The notes below the pieces were generated by a model. It was not told where the DNA came from, made no database searches, and was given only the letters and a program-made list of their open reading frames with translations. A program made the translations under genes and the position numbers. This document shows positions 53,963 to 64,000 of a DNA stretch of 64,000 nt, one piece after another. Source of the DNA: Clarkia xantiana subsp. parviflora. Lineage: Eukaryota; Streptophyta; Magnoliopsida; Myrtales; Onagraceae. The number at the start of each line of letters is the position of its first letter. Position 1 is the first letter of the stretch. The stretch is taken from assembly GCA_036873135.1 (NCBI GenBank), contig JAPTYO010000018.1, positions 9,911,503 to 9,975,502 of the forward strand. Direction: 5' to 3'.

Positions 53963-54789
53963 TTTTTTTTCCATAATAAGTATATTACGATGACTTACAT
54001 AGTATTTTTTAAAAGTTAAAATCGCTTACATTTTTTTCATAGTACTTAAACTTACAATGACAAATCATTTCATACACTGTTTGGATGGAATTTATATAAT
54101 TAATTATAATTATATACTAGCCCTAATACAATATTCATATAAAACTTTTAAATCTATATACTTATAAAGTGACTAAAATACTTAAATACCTTAAGTACCA
54201 TTATCAAGAAAGTAAGTTTAGATAACACTTCCAAAATAAAGCTTGTTCAAGCATCGTAAATATATAAGTGTTCTTGAAATTTAATGACACTTTCAAGTAT
54301 CGAGTAAATGTTAATTTTATTTTTACTTAGTGACACTTTGACTTAGCGTCGGTTGATTTGGTAGCATTGTAACAATTTGGTAGCTTTAACGCAGTTTGAT
54401 TTAATTGACATTTTGAAGTGTCACAATAATATTATGTAATTTACTTTTGTGATAGACCTAGTGTTGATTAATTTTTTAGTATTACAACGTTTTACAAAGT
54501 GTAGTTACATTTTAATTTTAATTCACAGTTTAAACTTTAAAATGTTGCAATAATTTTAGCACTCTTTTTGTTCTATACTGTGATTAAGTTTTTTAGCGTC
54601 TCTTTGTATTTTTGTCTATACTGACCATGTCAATTCTTTTTATATAAAAACCAAATATCTACTAAAAAAAAATTGAATCCATTTATGAAACTGGACTGGC
54701 ATTTTTTTATTCTACCCAAAAAAAAAAAAACGGGCTAGCAAAAAAAAATATCTAACTGATCGGTTTTCGGTGAACTGGCCGGTTCTCAA
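53963..54789. other. Spacer of the fourth duplicate
   Basis: It resumes the PRP downstream sequence (ccataataagtatattacg) after the foldback and matches 6530-7400. No gene is seen. Confidence 0.78.
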
Positions 54790-55713
54790 CTAACTTGAAA
54801 TTAGCAGAATCACCGGAGGGTGCGATCAGCTTAAGTCATCGTTTTCTTTTCATACAGCAATCACCTCCCCTTCCTTGGTTTTCCGAGCATTGCTCCAAGC
54901 TTCTTTGGTTCTATCAGTTTCAGGTAAGTGTCTCCATCTCTCGCGATGCAGAGTATGTGCCCAATCCATATCTTTTTCTTCTTCTGATGATCGATCGATG
55001 ATCTTGGTTGGCTTTTAGATCTCTGATAGAATCCATTAGGGACCCCAATCTAGAAAATATTGTGATTTTTATTTTGAACATTTAGTATCGGTGCAGACTT
55101 CGATTGAGATACAATTCCTTAAACGAGGTGAGGTCTGTTTGGTGATTTTATGAACAATTTCAATTTGAAAAATGAAAGCTTCATCGTGCAAATGAACGAC
55201 AATATGAACAAATATTGTTATGTGTAGCCTCTTGTTATCACTGATACTTAGTAGTCTTTCAGGCACAATGTGTATATTATGTTCTAGTGATCAAGCCAGC
55301 AAGCAGGAATACATCTGACATGAAAATAATGTATCTTCTGTAGAGCAACCAAAATATGTTGTTAACCATTAATGTAATGTATGTTTGGACTTAGCATACC
55401 CTATAAGAGAGCATACCCTATATCTAATGTTTTTGAATTAACTGATGTATTCAGTTCAACTTATTTTTCTTTTTGCTACTTTTGTGTGATTTGCTCTAAT
55501 TGACAACCAGATTTAGTTTGGTCCATACTGTTAATTTGAATCTCACATATGTTTGAAACCTTAAAATTGGATGTTTGATCAGATTAGCAGAATGGCAGAC
55601 ACGAAGGCACCTTTCAGACCAAGGGAAAAGTTTGTGGAGAAGCAGAAGTTGTTCCAGAGCATTCACAAGCACACCTATCTGAAAGGCCCTTACGATAAGA
55701 TCAGTGTTAAGAC
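54790..55713 (+). pseudogene. COX-4: truncated COX7a-like gene, fourth copy
   Basis: The 5' UTR exon ends at 54923, the intron is 54924-55590, and the ATG is at 55592 (MADTKAPFRPREKF, KGPYDKIS). It ends at gttaagac, followed by the Tat-F LTR at 55715. E-to-K at residue 5 and T-to-S at the last codon differ from the other copies, in keeping with relaxed constraint. Confidence 0.72.
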
Positions 55714-55714
55714 G

Positions 55715-56465
55715 TGTGCCTCGGGTTGATGGGTCTCTGATCCGAGTGACACCTCTTTAGGGTATTTCGCTCTTCTTTCTGATCTGTTTAGCTTGTCGGG
55801 CTGATCTATTCCTCTGCTCCTTGCTAACCTACACGATGGGCAGTACCGAGCACGGAGAGGGGGGTTGTGCTAGGTGAACCTCTCTGATACCTAGAGAGAG
55901 AAAATACTAGAGAGAAGGCAAAGCTAAAACGTGCGAAGATGTAAACTTGTTCAAATGAATAGAACTTGCGAAGTATATATAGGCTATGGGGGGATTAAGG
56001 TGGCTTAACGACACCGTTAATCCTTAAACGTACTTTATTAACACATAACAGCAGGATTAAAACCTTTAAAGACACGGGGAGGTGGGTGAAAAAGTCTAAG
56101 TAAGAGTCGGGTAAAATGGATGTCGGGACCCTTGGGGTCGGACGGAAAATTCGACCCTTAAGGCCTAGGATCAGGTCAGCTTGCCTGACCTCTCTTGGGA
56201 GGGGTTGGATCAACCGACCCGATCCCTCCTAGGAGAGATTGGGTGAGGCCACCCGATCCCTCCTAGGAGAGATCGGGCCGGCTAGCTCGATCTCACCTAG
56301 GTGAGACTAACGGACCCGCCCGGACGAATATCGTGGCTCGTCCGGGCCGTTAGCGTTGCGAGTGAAGTTCTCGGGTCCAAGTTTTGATTTATAATCGTAA
56401 GTGGGGCGATTAAAATAAGAAAATCCGAAGGGAAACGGGTTCAAGTTGGGCGTATATCCATCACA
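55715..56465 (-). repeat. 3' LTR of Tat-F (751 bp)
   Basis: On the plus strand TGTGCC … CATCACA. It contains two units of the 34 bp minisatellite, while the paralogue at 8265-9085 has four. The host flank gac-g lies left of it, inside the COX-4 gene. Confidence 0.88.
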
Positions 56466-57031
56466 TGCCCCCGAGTCAACCAATGGCTTAACCCTTGATT
56501 GACTCTATTTTACGATGCGATGATACGCACAATTTGAAACCGTGTTGTTACCTCTTGACGAATCATTTTCTTGTCTGTAGGCGCCTTTTACGGGCCTTAT
56601 CCTCATTTTTTCAAAATTGAGGAAGAATAAACGTTAGAGCAAAAGGGGACGCGCCTAGACGCGTGTCCGAAAAATGTGGATATAAAAATTCGATCCTCTT
56701 TTATATGCATTTAAAAATACGTACATGCATGGGGGTGCAATGAAATCATGGATATGGACTAATGCGATCTAATTTCGTGTCATCATGATCAATACGTGAG
56801 CATGCGGGGTGAGTCCTATCTCATGAAAAAATATTTAGACCGGATCCCAAAAAATTTCTAAGTATGGGAAAATGAGATGTATGTCTAGGGGGTGTTAACT
56901 TGAGTAAATGATCTTCTTCACCCTAGTTAAGGAAAGGTAAAGGTTCTAATCATTAATTTCGACCCTTGGATTTTTTCATCTTAGATTTGAATGGTGTAGA
57001 TTCAGAGGTTCCAAAATCCCTAATTTCCTCT
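56466..57031 (-). other. Tat-F PPT and 3' internal noncoding region
   Basis: tgcccccgagtcaa (56466-56479) is the PPT in reverse. The rest matches 9086-9141 plus 17667-17972 and contains the empty version of the Tat-B insertion site near 56517. No ORF is seen. Confidence 0.78.
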
Positions 57032-58595
57032 ACTATAAAAGGGAATATGTGCTTACCTCATTTTCATTTTCATTGTCTTTATTCTTCTTTCTTTCGGTAG
57101 TCAGACTTTTCGGTCGGTTCTACTTTTCTAGGTGCGTGCCACGGCAAGGTACGTAGTTTTCTTTTTATTATAAACGTTGTTCCTTAGAAGAACGGCTTTA
57201 TCTCTTTGGATCCGTTCTAGGTTCTCATCTTCCTCTTAATTGCCTTGTTTGTGATTTTCATCCCTTGACTTTTGTGATCTCATGGTGATGGGACCATGGT
57301 TAGCCTTCATCCCAGCCGATTTGCTTTTGCCTCTTTGATGTTTGAGTGTCTTGCCTAAGTGTGATAGGGTTTTCTTCTTGGGTGCCTGCCCCCTGCTCTT
57401 GGCCTTCTTCTCATTGTGTTTGAAGGAAATGATTGAATTGCTTTTTATCTTACTCGTATGACACCCTTCTACTCCTTTTTGAGCTAAGGTGTATTCTTAC
57501 AGCTGGTGAATCTTCTAAGCCTTTGATGAGGAGTAAGAGACCAATGTGGGTGGGGTTACCTGATTCCGGGACCAGACCCTCGATGGTCAAGAAACCCCCT
57601 TCTTGCCATGTGATGGATCATTTCGTGAATGAAGGTGGGGTTAATGCTGGCGTTGTAGTATCGTCCTCTCTCCTTTTCCATGCCCCCGAATCGAGGGTTC
57701 AGGTACCGGTCGTCCATCTTCTTAGTTTAGTAAGATTTAGATCGTGTGTATCTCATTAATATGTGACTTTGGTTAACTTAGTATTATTCATTGTAGGTAG
57801 AATCCGACTTCCGTTGCTAAGCCAGAAAGACTTGACTCATCCTTCATGTGATGGGATTGTTGGCTCCGAATGGGCTCCTTATTCTGAGCGTGTGTGTCGT
57901 TTTGATAATCAATCGTCTTTGCTTACTCCTGAAGTTGGAGTTCGGGTTTTGCAGTCTGCTGTTCCTCCTATTGATCGTGTGTCTTCCCCCGATGGGCCAG
58001 AGAGGGTTCGAAATTTAGTACATGAATCACTGTCTCGTTATGCTCCTGTATTCCTCTTATATCCTTGTTTTTATTTTTATATTTTGTCTTTCATCTTTGT
58101 TATCCTTACCCCTAGTCTTTGTACCAGGGTATTGCTAATATCATTAACTTGTCCTCACTTTTTGTTGGTCTTGCGGAAGAGAGGGAGGCTCATGAAGATG
58201 CCTATGTTTCTCTTAGTTCTGAGCTCATCAGTTGTTTGGAGCATGGTCGCATCTCGGATTTGGAGTGTCGTGACCTACAAGATCGCATTGCTCTTCTTGA
58301 AGCTAAGGTTGCCACTTTGCAACAGAAAGCTGCGCGTGATAGGGTGTTGCGGGTTGCTGAGTTGGCTTCACTTGAGGAAGTGTTTCGTATGGAAGAAAAA
58401 GAGCACGCTATTGTTGAATATAAGAGTTCGATCTCCTACCAGGCTGCTATTGATGTTCGGTGTTCTGTGGTTAAGCGTCTTTCCCTAAAGATGATCCTTG
58501 AGCGGATGTATGTGGTTGCTCCTGATTTCCATTTTTCTCAGCTTGGTGATATGTCCGACTTTGCGGTTAGGTATGTTGCAAAGTTTAAGAAATAG
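57032..58595 (+). pseudogene. Antisense spliced gene of Tat-F (N-terminal domain missing)
   Basis: Plus strand, opposite to Tat-F gag-pol. A TATA box, actataaaa (57032-57040), precedes a pyrimidine-rich leader. Likely exons: 57503-57702 (GESSKPLMRSKRPMW; donor cag/gtacc), about 57797-58047 (RVCRFDNQSSLLTPEVGV, RVSSPDGPERVRNLVHES) and 58128-58595 (GIANIINLSSLFVGLAEERE, then a coiled coil LQDRIALLEAKVATLQQKA). The 80 bp intron 58048-58127 (gtattcc…gtaccag) occupies the same place as the 76 bp and 80 bp introns of Tat-D and Tat-G. The PF04195-like N-terminal domain seen in Tat-D is not found. Classed as pseudogene because the first coding exon is absent; a shorter product starting inside cannot be excluded. 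Confidence 0.6.
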
Positions 58596-59486
58596 TGTAC
58601 TTATCTTTGTGATGGTGTATGTGGTTGTGCGACATAGTTGTTGTTTCACCCCCGCGCATGTGCCCCGTTTTTGCTATCCAGTTTCCATTTTGTAGATGCC
58701 TTCCTCTTGTGTTTCTTGCATTAGCTACCTCTCCTATTAGGTGGTCGAACTCAGCCGGTTGTTTACCTTTCTATTTTGTAAGATTGCAATATGTTTATCA
58801 TTAATGGCGTTCTTTGAATATGGTTGCATCGCCTTTACATGGTTTTGGGTACTTTGTCTGTCTAGTTCTTCTATATCAGATTGTTGAGGCGCCGGACTGC
58901 GGGGGTCGGCTTTAGGGTGTTGGAGTGTGTTCTTGATTGCCCATTAAGGCTGTTAAGTGTCTCGTATATTCCTTATGGTGACTGCACACCTCTTTCTTTT
59001 TATGTGTGCCCCTTTTGATATATGTAGTCTTTTCCCTCTTGTCGTGGCCTCTTATGCCAGGGACGTCGTAACTTATTCATTGTTTCGGGCCATGGACACC
59101 TTAGCTCTTCCGTCGACTTGTTTTTATGTATTTTGCTTTTCTTCCTCCTTTGGATTGAGTTTGTTTTAGCAATTTCATACTTAGCCGTATTTATAGCCTT
59201 GCTTCTTGACTTGGTTAAGTTGGCTCTTTATGAGATGTCTACCTTAATCTTGGATGGTAGGATGACCTATTACTTGGCTTTGATGGCCTTTTGTGGTTGT
59301 TTGTGTGGTTCCTTCTTTGCATACTCCTTTCTTGTGCTTGCATCTATTTGCTTGATGACGTTTTAGCTTTCCCTTGTTTCATGACACCTGTAATTTCATC
59401 ATGAACGAACTTGTATATTTCTCATATCATTTCTTTGCAAAGGAAGAAGATTCTTTAAGATACATTCTTGGTGTTATTGTAAAAAA
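58596..59486. other. Tat-F region between antisense stop and repeat array
   Basis: T-rich sequence with only short hydrophobic frames. No gene is recognised. Confidence 0.6.
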
Positions 59487-59940
59487 ACTCACGAGATAGG
59501 CTCTTGGATGGTGTGGAATTAGTTCGCGAGATAGGCTCTCGGAGGGCACAGAATGTGTTCGCGAGATAGGCTCTCAGGAGGCGTGGATTTAGTTCACGAG
59601 ATAGGCTCTCGGATGGCGCGAAATTAGTTCACGAGATAGGCTCTCGGAGGGCGCAGAATGTGTTCGCGAGATAGGCTCTCGGATGGCGCGAATTTAGTTC
59701 ACAAGATAGGCTCTCGGAGGGCACAGAGTGTGTTCGCGAGATAGGCTCTCGGAGGGCACAAAATTAGTTCAAGAGATAGGCTCTCGGAGGGCACAAAATG
59801 TGTTCGCGAGATAGGCTCTCGGATGACGCGGATTTAGTTCACGAGATAGGCTCTCGGAGGGCACAGATTTTTTCATGAGAAAGGCTCTCGGAGGGCACAG
59901 AATTTTTTCACGAGATAGGCTCTCGGAGGGCGCATAAATT
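59487..59940. repeat. Tandem array, 35 bp unit, 3' UTR of Tat-F
   Basis: About 12 units of cacgagataggctctcggag plus ggcgcagaatgtgtt, the two halves alternating between gaattagtt and gaatgtgtt endings. It lies downstream of integrase in element orientation, as in the other Tat copies, but with unrelated sequence. Confidence 0.94.
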
Positions 59941-60230
59941 TCATGCACTTGGTTGTCATATCTAAGTAAGGAGTTTGTGGAGATATTGTTATCTCATACT
60001 TAGGAAATATTTTGAAAACCTCCTACTTCATTGAAAGCATTCATGCCTTATATACAGGGGGGTGTCATGGGTTGTTCATGGCATCATTTAGGGAAAGAAA
60101 AGACAGCCGAAGGATTGAAGAAACTTTGTGAGTTTTTCGCCTCAGGGTTTGTTTCAGAAAATTAAGAATGAAAACATGAATTAAACGAAAAGTAAACCCA
60201 AGGATATGGTGTTTCACTTGTGTCGTTTCC

Positions 60231-62650
60231 TTAGACATATAACTTCTTCAAGTGCCCCCCGCTGAATGTGTTTGTGGAGATATATCCATCTACGTCTTCC
60301 AGGCGGTATGTATTCGCATATGGTACTGACGCTATTTTGTATGGTCCTTCCCACTTTGGAGATAGATTTCTTACTTGATCTAAGTTTGAGAACTCGTTTT
60401 TTCTTAATACCAATTCTCCTACATGAAATTGTCTTTCTCTGACTTGTCGATTGTAGTACCTGGCGGATACCTGTCGTATTCGTGCTTGTGCTTCCTATGA
60501 ATTCCATCTCTTGTCGTCTACTAGATCTAAATCTAAGAGCCTTGACTTTTTGTTTTCATGCTCCTCGAAATATGTGGTTCTTAGTGATTTCCATTTCTGC
60601 TGGTGCTACTGCCTCGGTCCCATATACTAGGCTTAATGGTGTTTCTCCTGTGGCTATTTTTGGTGTTGTTCGCAGTGCCCTTAAGACATTTTCTAACTCA
60701 TCTACCCAGCTTCCCTTGGTAGCATGAATTCTCTAATTCAAGCCATCTAGTACTATCTTGTATTTCGATTCCACCTGCACGTTTGTTTGGGGGTGCTTCA
60801 CTGATGCAAAACGTTGCTCTATGTTCAACCTCTCACAATACCATTGCAGCCTCTTGCTCTTGAATTATGGTCCGTTTTCACTTATTATGACTTTTCGAAC
60901 TTCGTATCTTGAGACGATGTGTGATTGAATGAAGCTGATAATTTGTTCGTCTGTTGTCTTTCCCATCGTTTTCGCTTCTATCCACTTGGAGAAGTAATCT
61001 ACTATCAGGTCAATCCCCCATTGTGCGAATGTCCATGCTCCCGATATTGAATTTAACTTGGCTGCTGGGGATGTTATATTTCTAGAGTATCTTTGGCAAT
61101 GTTCACATTTGTTCACTCTGTCTATTGCCTCCTTGTTCATTATTGGCCAATAGTACCCCAGATTGTAGACCTTTCGAACTATCGATCTTGCCCCTTCATG
61201 ACATCCGGCGTCGCCCTCATGTAGCTCTGCCAATATTCTTTCAGTCTCTGGATATGTTATGCATTTGAAGAATGGTGTAGAGTATCCCTTCTTGTAGAGC
61301 TCATTGTCCATCATTGCATAATTCCAGGCCATCCTCTCAATCTTTATTGCCTCCACCTTGTCTTCTGGTAGCTTTCCCTCGGTAATATATTGACGCATTG
61401 GGGTCATCCATGCCTTACCTTCATCTATTGCTAGGGCTTCCATCATCTCTATCACTGATCGTGTTCTTTGTTCTACAAAATGAACTTCTTTGCCTGCTTC
61501 CGAGCCCAAGGCTAGCTTGCTCAGGGCATCTGCCTCCTGGTCTTGGGACTGATTCAATGTCGAAGCTCTGAAAACTTGTTATCAAGTCTTTGGCCTGTTG
61601 TAGATATTTTTGCATATTCTCAGACTTTGCAGTGTAATTCCCTTTTACTTGGTTGACGACCAACTGGGAGTCACCTTTGACCCTTAGGTGTTTCGCTCCT
61701 ACTCCTTTGGCTATTCTCAAGCCTGTTATCAATGCCTCGTATTCTGCTTCATTATTAGTTGCCTTGAATGTAAGTGCCATGGCATAACGGAGTGGCGTGC
61801 CCTTATCTGGCGGGTATAATAGAAGGCCTGCGCCTGACCCTCCTGCATTGGGTGATCCATCAGTATGCATCTCTCATATGTCCTCTGACCGTGTCTCCTG
61901 ATTGGTGCTTGTTTCAGATATGCTTGTTATTTCCCTTAAGTCCCCCTCGGGGCTGATTCCAGTGAACTCTGCGATAAAATCTGCTAGGCCTTGCCCTTTG
62001 ATGGCCGTTCTTGGGGCAAAATGAATGCGGAACTCACTTATTTGGTCAGCCTCCCTGACGTGTCTGATTTTTGCAAAAAGGTGTTTCGGAGGTTGGTTTG
62101 TAAGCACTGTTATCTCATGCCCATGGAAATATGGTCTCAACTTTCTTGCTGATATGATCAGTGCGTAGAGGTACTTTTCGATTGCCAGGTAATTGATCTC
62201 GTACTTTGCCAACGTTTTGCTTACGAAATACACTGGCAATTGTGTGCTGTCTCTTTCTTTCACTAGTACTGAACTTACCGCGGCATTGCTTACGGAGATG
62301 TAAAGGAAAAGAGGCTCTCCTAGGGTTGGCTTTGCTAGAGGGGGTAGGGTCTTTAGGTGTTGTTTCAGTTGTTGGAAGGCTTCCTCACACCTTGGTGTCC
62401 ATTCAAACTTCTTGTTTGCCCGTAGAACCTCAAAGAAAGGTAGTGCCTTGTCTCCTATTTTGGACAAGAACCTGTTGAGAGCTGCCAACCTTCCGTTTAG
62501 TCGCTGAACTTCTTTGTGCTTCGTAGGGGAGTGCATTTCTTCAATTGCTTGCAGTTTTTCAGGATTCACTTCTATTCCTCGTTGACTTACTATGAAACCC
62601 AATAATTTCCCTGACTGTACTCCAAACGCGCATTTTTTCGGGTTCAGGCG
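60231..62650 (-). pseudogene. Broken pol of Tat-F: RT end, two RNase H domains, integrase
   Basis: From 62650 leftward: CAFGVQSGKLLGFIVSQRG (RT thumb start), the first RNase H region to about 61870, the second RNase H with HTDGSPNAGGSG (about 61865) and NNEAEYEAL, then integrase HHCC (LHEGDAGCHEGAR, CEHCQRY). About 17 codons are missing between GIDL and VDYFSKW (about 61005). SENGP is followed by a stop (about 60866), with further stops near 60730 and 60600. The C-terminus SPKWEGPYKI ends at 60231. The RT palm is beyond Tat-G. It is non-functional. Confidence 0.9.
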
Positions 62651-63327
62651 TTTTGGATCACGGTTGGAACTCCGGCACGTTCTTGACGGAAGTCTGAACT
62701 CCTTTACTCCAAGTAATCCTGCAAAAGGGGATAGACCGGGCGGTGACCCAGAATCCCTCTCCGATGCTTAAATGAGTATCTCGATGTAGGCAAGTATCAG
62801 TGTATATGAGTATGTGGATGTATGAATCACGAGGTAATTCCTTCCTTTATATAAGGGAGGAGTTACCCCAGTTACCTGTTGGGATAACTGCCAGGGGCAG
62901 TTAGCCCACGCTCCCTTTATCTCGGCCACTTGCCCACGTTCCGTCTTTTCAGGCCACTTCCCCACTACGCTGATAGTGGGCGTGTTTCTCGGCCTCATCC
63001 TCTGGTGGCAAGTCCCAACGGATGTCGTGGACTCCAGAGTTATCTCCTATGGTCACCGCTCGGGGCCCCTCGTCATCGGGACAGGGCCAACATCCTCAGG
63101 GATTCAACATCGGGGCCTACTCAAAGGCATTTCGTCGGGCCCTACTCAAAGGCATTTCCTCGGGGCCTACTCAAAGGCATTTCATCGCGAGCGTCCAGCT
63201 CATATGTCGAGACCGACCTTGTCGGGACCCCTCATATTGGCCCTCTAGGCCTCTTTTGGAGCCCAGTGGGCCTACTTCACCGTTTACTCGTCGTTAATGG
63301 GCTTACCGGCTATATCGAAATCCATCA
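62651..63327 (-). repeat. 3' LTR of Tat-G (677 bp)
   Basis: On the plus strand it starts ttttggatcacggttgg (the expected tg is tt) and ends atatcgaaatccatca. The TATA hairpin is at about 62830-62871. The PPT tttgcccccaag follows at 63328-63339. Confidence 0.88.
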
Positions 63328-63399
63328 TTTGCCCCCAAGACATGAGGGACTTACAGTTCGTCGTGTATTCCAACTCCGGACCTCCTGATAATGGCATCA

Positions 63400-64000
63400 G
63401 AGGCTTTTAACTTTACAAAAAATATTCTGACGCGGAGCCAACTCCCGAGGAGCTGCTTCCATCTTCCCCAACACAACAGCATTCGCCGGTTTTGAGCCTA
63501 ACTCCTGAAGGGACGACTGGGTCTCACGGCGGCTTGGAGGCACGCACCTCCGATACTCAGGTCGTCCTTCCCCCTCTCCCCTTAGACGGGAGTTTCTATC
63601 AGCTCTACACCCCCGACCAGGCGGCGGCTCCATGGACCCCGATCGAGTCACTGCGAGGGGTCCCGCTCCGTCGGGGCGATGCACCACCGGAACTGGGTCT
63701 GCACCTGCTGGCAGGTTCAGTTCCGCCATCTCTAAAGCTTCCGCTCTCCTTAGCTCGAGAGGATATCCACACGGACATTCGCGAAATGGCCGTTCGCCGC
63801 GTGGAGGTAAGGCTTCCTGTTTTTACACTTCGTATATAAGGTAAAATATTCTCATGTACTAACCTCTTCCTCTTTCTTTTTCACAGGAAATGGCGGACCA
63901 ACACCGCTGTTTCGGGTACATCCTGGCCCTGGAGGAGGCCCTTGAGCAGGAGCGAGCCAAGGCGGCCCCCGAGGTCTTGGCCAAGCTCGAGGAGGATTTG
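63400..64000 (+). pseudogene. Antisense spliced gene of Tat-G (partial, runs off window)
   Basis: It is homologous to the last part of the Tat-D antisense gene: an exon with LPLDGSFYQLYTPDQAAAP and GLHLLAGSVPP, ending RRVE at 63806; an 80 bp intron, 63807-63886 (gtaagg … ttcacag, with a tactaac branch-like motif near 63858); and a coiled-coil exon EMADQHRCFGYILALEEALE continuing past 64000. The N-terminal part and promoter expected between the PPT and about 63430 are not present, so this copy looks 5'-truncated. Exon similarity to Tat-D is higher than in the intron, which fits past coding constraint. Confidence 0.68.

Larger units (their letters stand above)
55715..62650 (-). mobile_element. 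Tat-F: second family of Tat-like Ty3/gypsy element, minus strand, split by Tat-G
   Basis: Reading leftward: RT, RNase H, integrase (62650 to 60231), a 35 bp tandem array, a plus-strand (antisense) spliced gene, a PPT and a 3' LTR. The 5' part lies beyond Tat-G outside the window. Protein and LTR sequences differ clearly from Tat-A to Tat-D, but the layout is the same. Confidence 0.88.
62651..64000 (-). mobile_element. Tat-G: Tat-like element, minus strand, 3' end only in window
   Basis: It is inserted in the RT of Tat-F. The 3' LTR is at the left, followed by a PPT and an antisense gene on the plus strand that runs off the window. It belongs to the Tat-D subfamily by LTR and antisense-gene sequence. 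The TSD is expected to be aggcg (62646-62650), but the other end is not visible. Confidence 0.88.

Noticed and set aside
58957..59366. Hydrophobic plus-strand frames that look like membrane proteins
   Set aside because: T-rich noncoding DNA yields Phe/Leu-rich frames; there is no homology or conserved start.

Overview
The window is nuclear DNA of a flowering plant, and the organism cannot be named from it. The evidence is nested LTR retrotransposons of typical plant lineages (Ty3/gypsy Tat-like and Ty1/copia), a proline-rich cell-wall protein gene with a plant-type TATA promoter, GT-AG introns, Mutator-like MITEs, and a chloroplast fragment (trnI-CAU plus the start of rpl23) lying inside a retrotransposon. 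I see no prokaryotic genes.

The old host substrate is a small locus present in several degraded copies: an intronless proline-rich secreted protein gene (PRP), followed about 1.2 kb later by a cytochrome c oxidase subunit 7a-like gene (COX7a-like) with an intron in its 5' UTR. PRP-1 (5788-6204) and PRP-2 (49035-49451) are intact and encode the same protein; PRP-3 is only a 3' end (51339-51449). Four COX7a-like copies (about 7400, 18000, 50600 and 54790) are all truncated. Copies 1 and 4 end at the same insertion, the LTR of element Tat-F, so the duplication came after that insertion.

Retrotransposons, left to right: Tat-A (1-5629, 3' part, ending just upstream of PRP-1); Tat-B (9142-17666, inserted in the 3' internal region of a Tat-F copy, TSD gggat, carrying the plastid fragment); Cop-1 (pol pieces 19016-19530 and 28975-29428, 3' LTR 41959-42559), interrupted by Tat-C (19531-28974, TSD ccgac) and Tat-D (30497-41930, TSD gcacc/gcatc); a minus-strand LTR element remnant, LTR-I (42560-43820); Cop-2 (44000-48485, gag-less, nearly complete pol); then PRP-2/COX-3 and PRP-3/COX-4 with a 2.2 kb foldback element that holds a 511 bp MITE; Tat-F on the minus strand (55715-62650), interrupted by Tat-G (62651 to window end, minus).

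Tat-C is the only element that looks recently mobile. It has one uninterrupted 1885-residue gag-pol frame, two 723 bp LTRs differing at about 13 positions, a PBS, a PPT and a perfect TSD. The most interesting system is in the 3' region of the Tat elements. Between an element-specific tandem-repeat array and the 3' LTR lies a gene on the strand opposite to gag-pol, with its own TATA box and GT-AG introns. It is long but broken by a 689 bp MITE in Tat-D, cut to an open 103-residue two-exon form in Tat-C, partly present in Tat-F and Tat-G, a vestige in Tat-A and absent from Tat-B. An intron of 76-80 bp before its coiled-coil exon is kept in Tat-D, Tat-F and Tat-G. A second unusual element is the LTR promoter: the TATA box sits in the centre of a ~43 bp inverted repeat, and in the 5' LTR of Tat-D that hairpin has been rebuilt into a new palindrome with loss of the TATA box.
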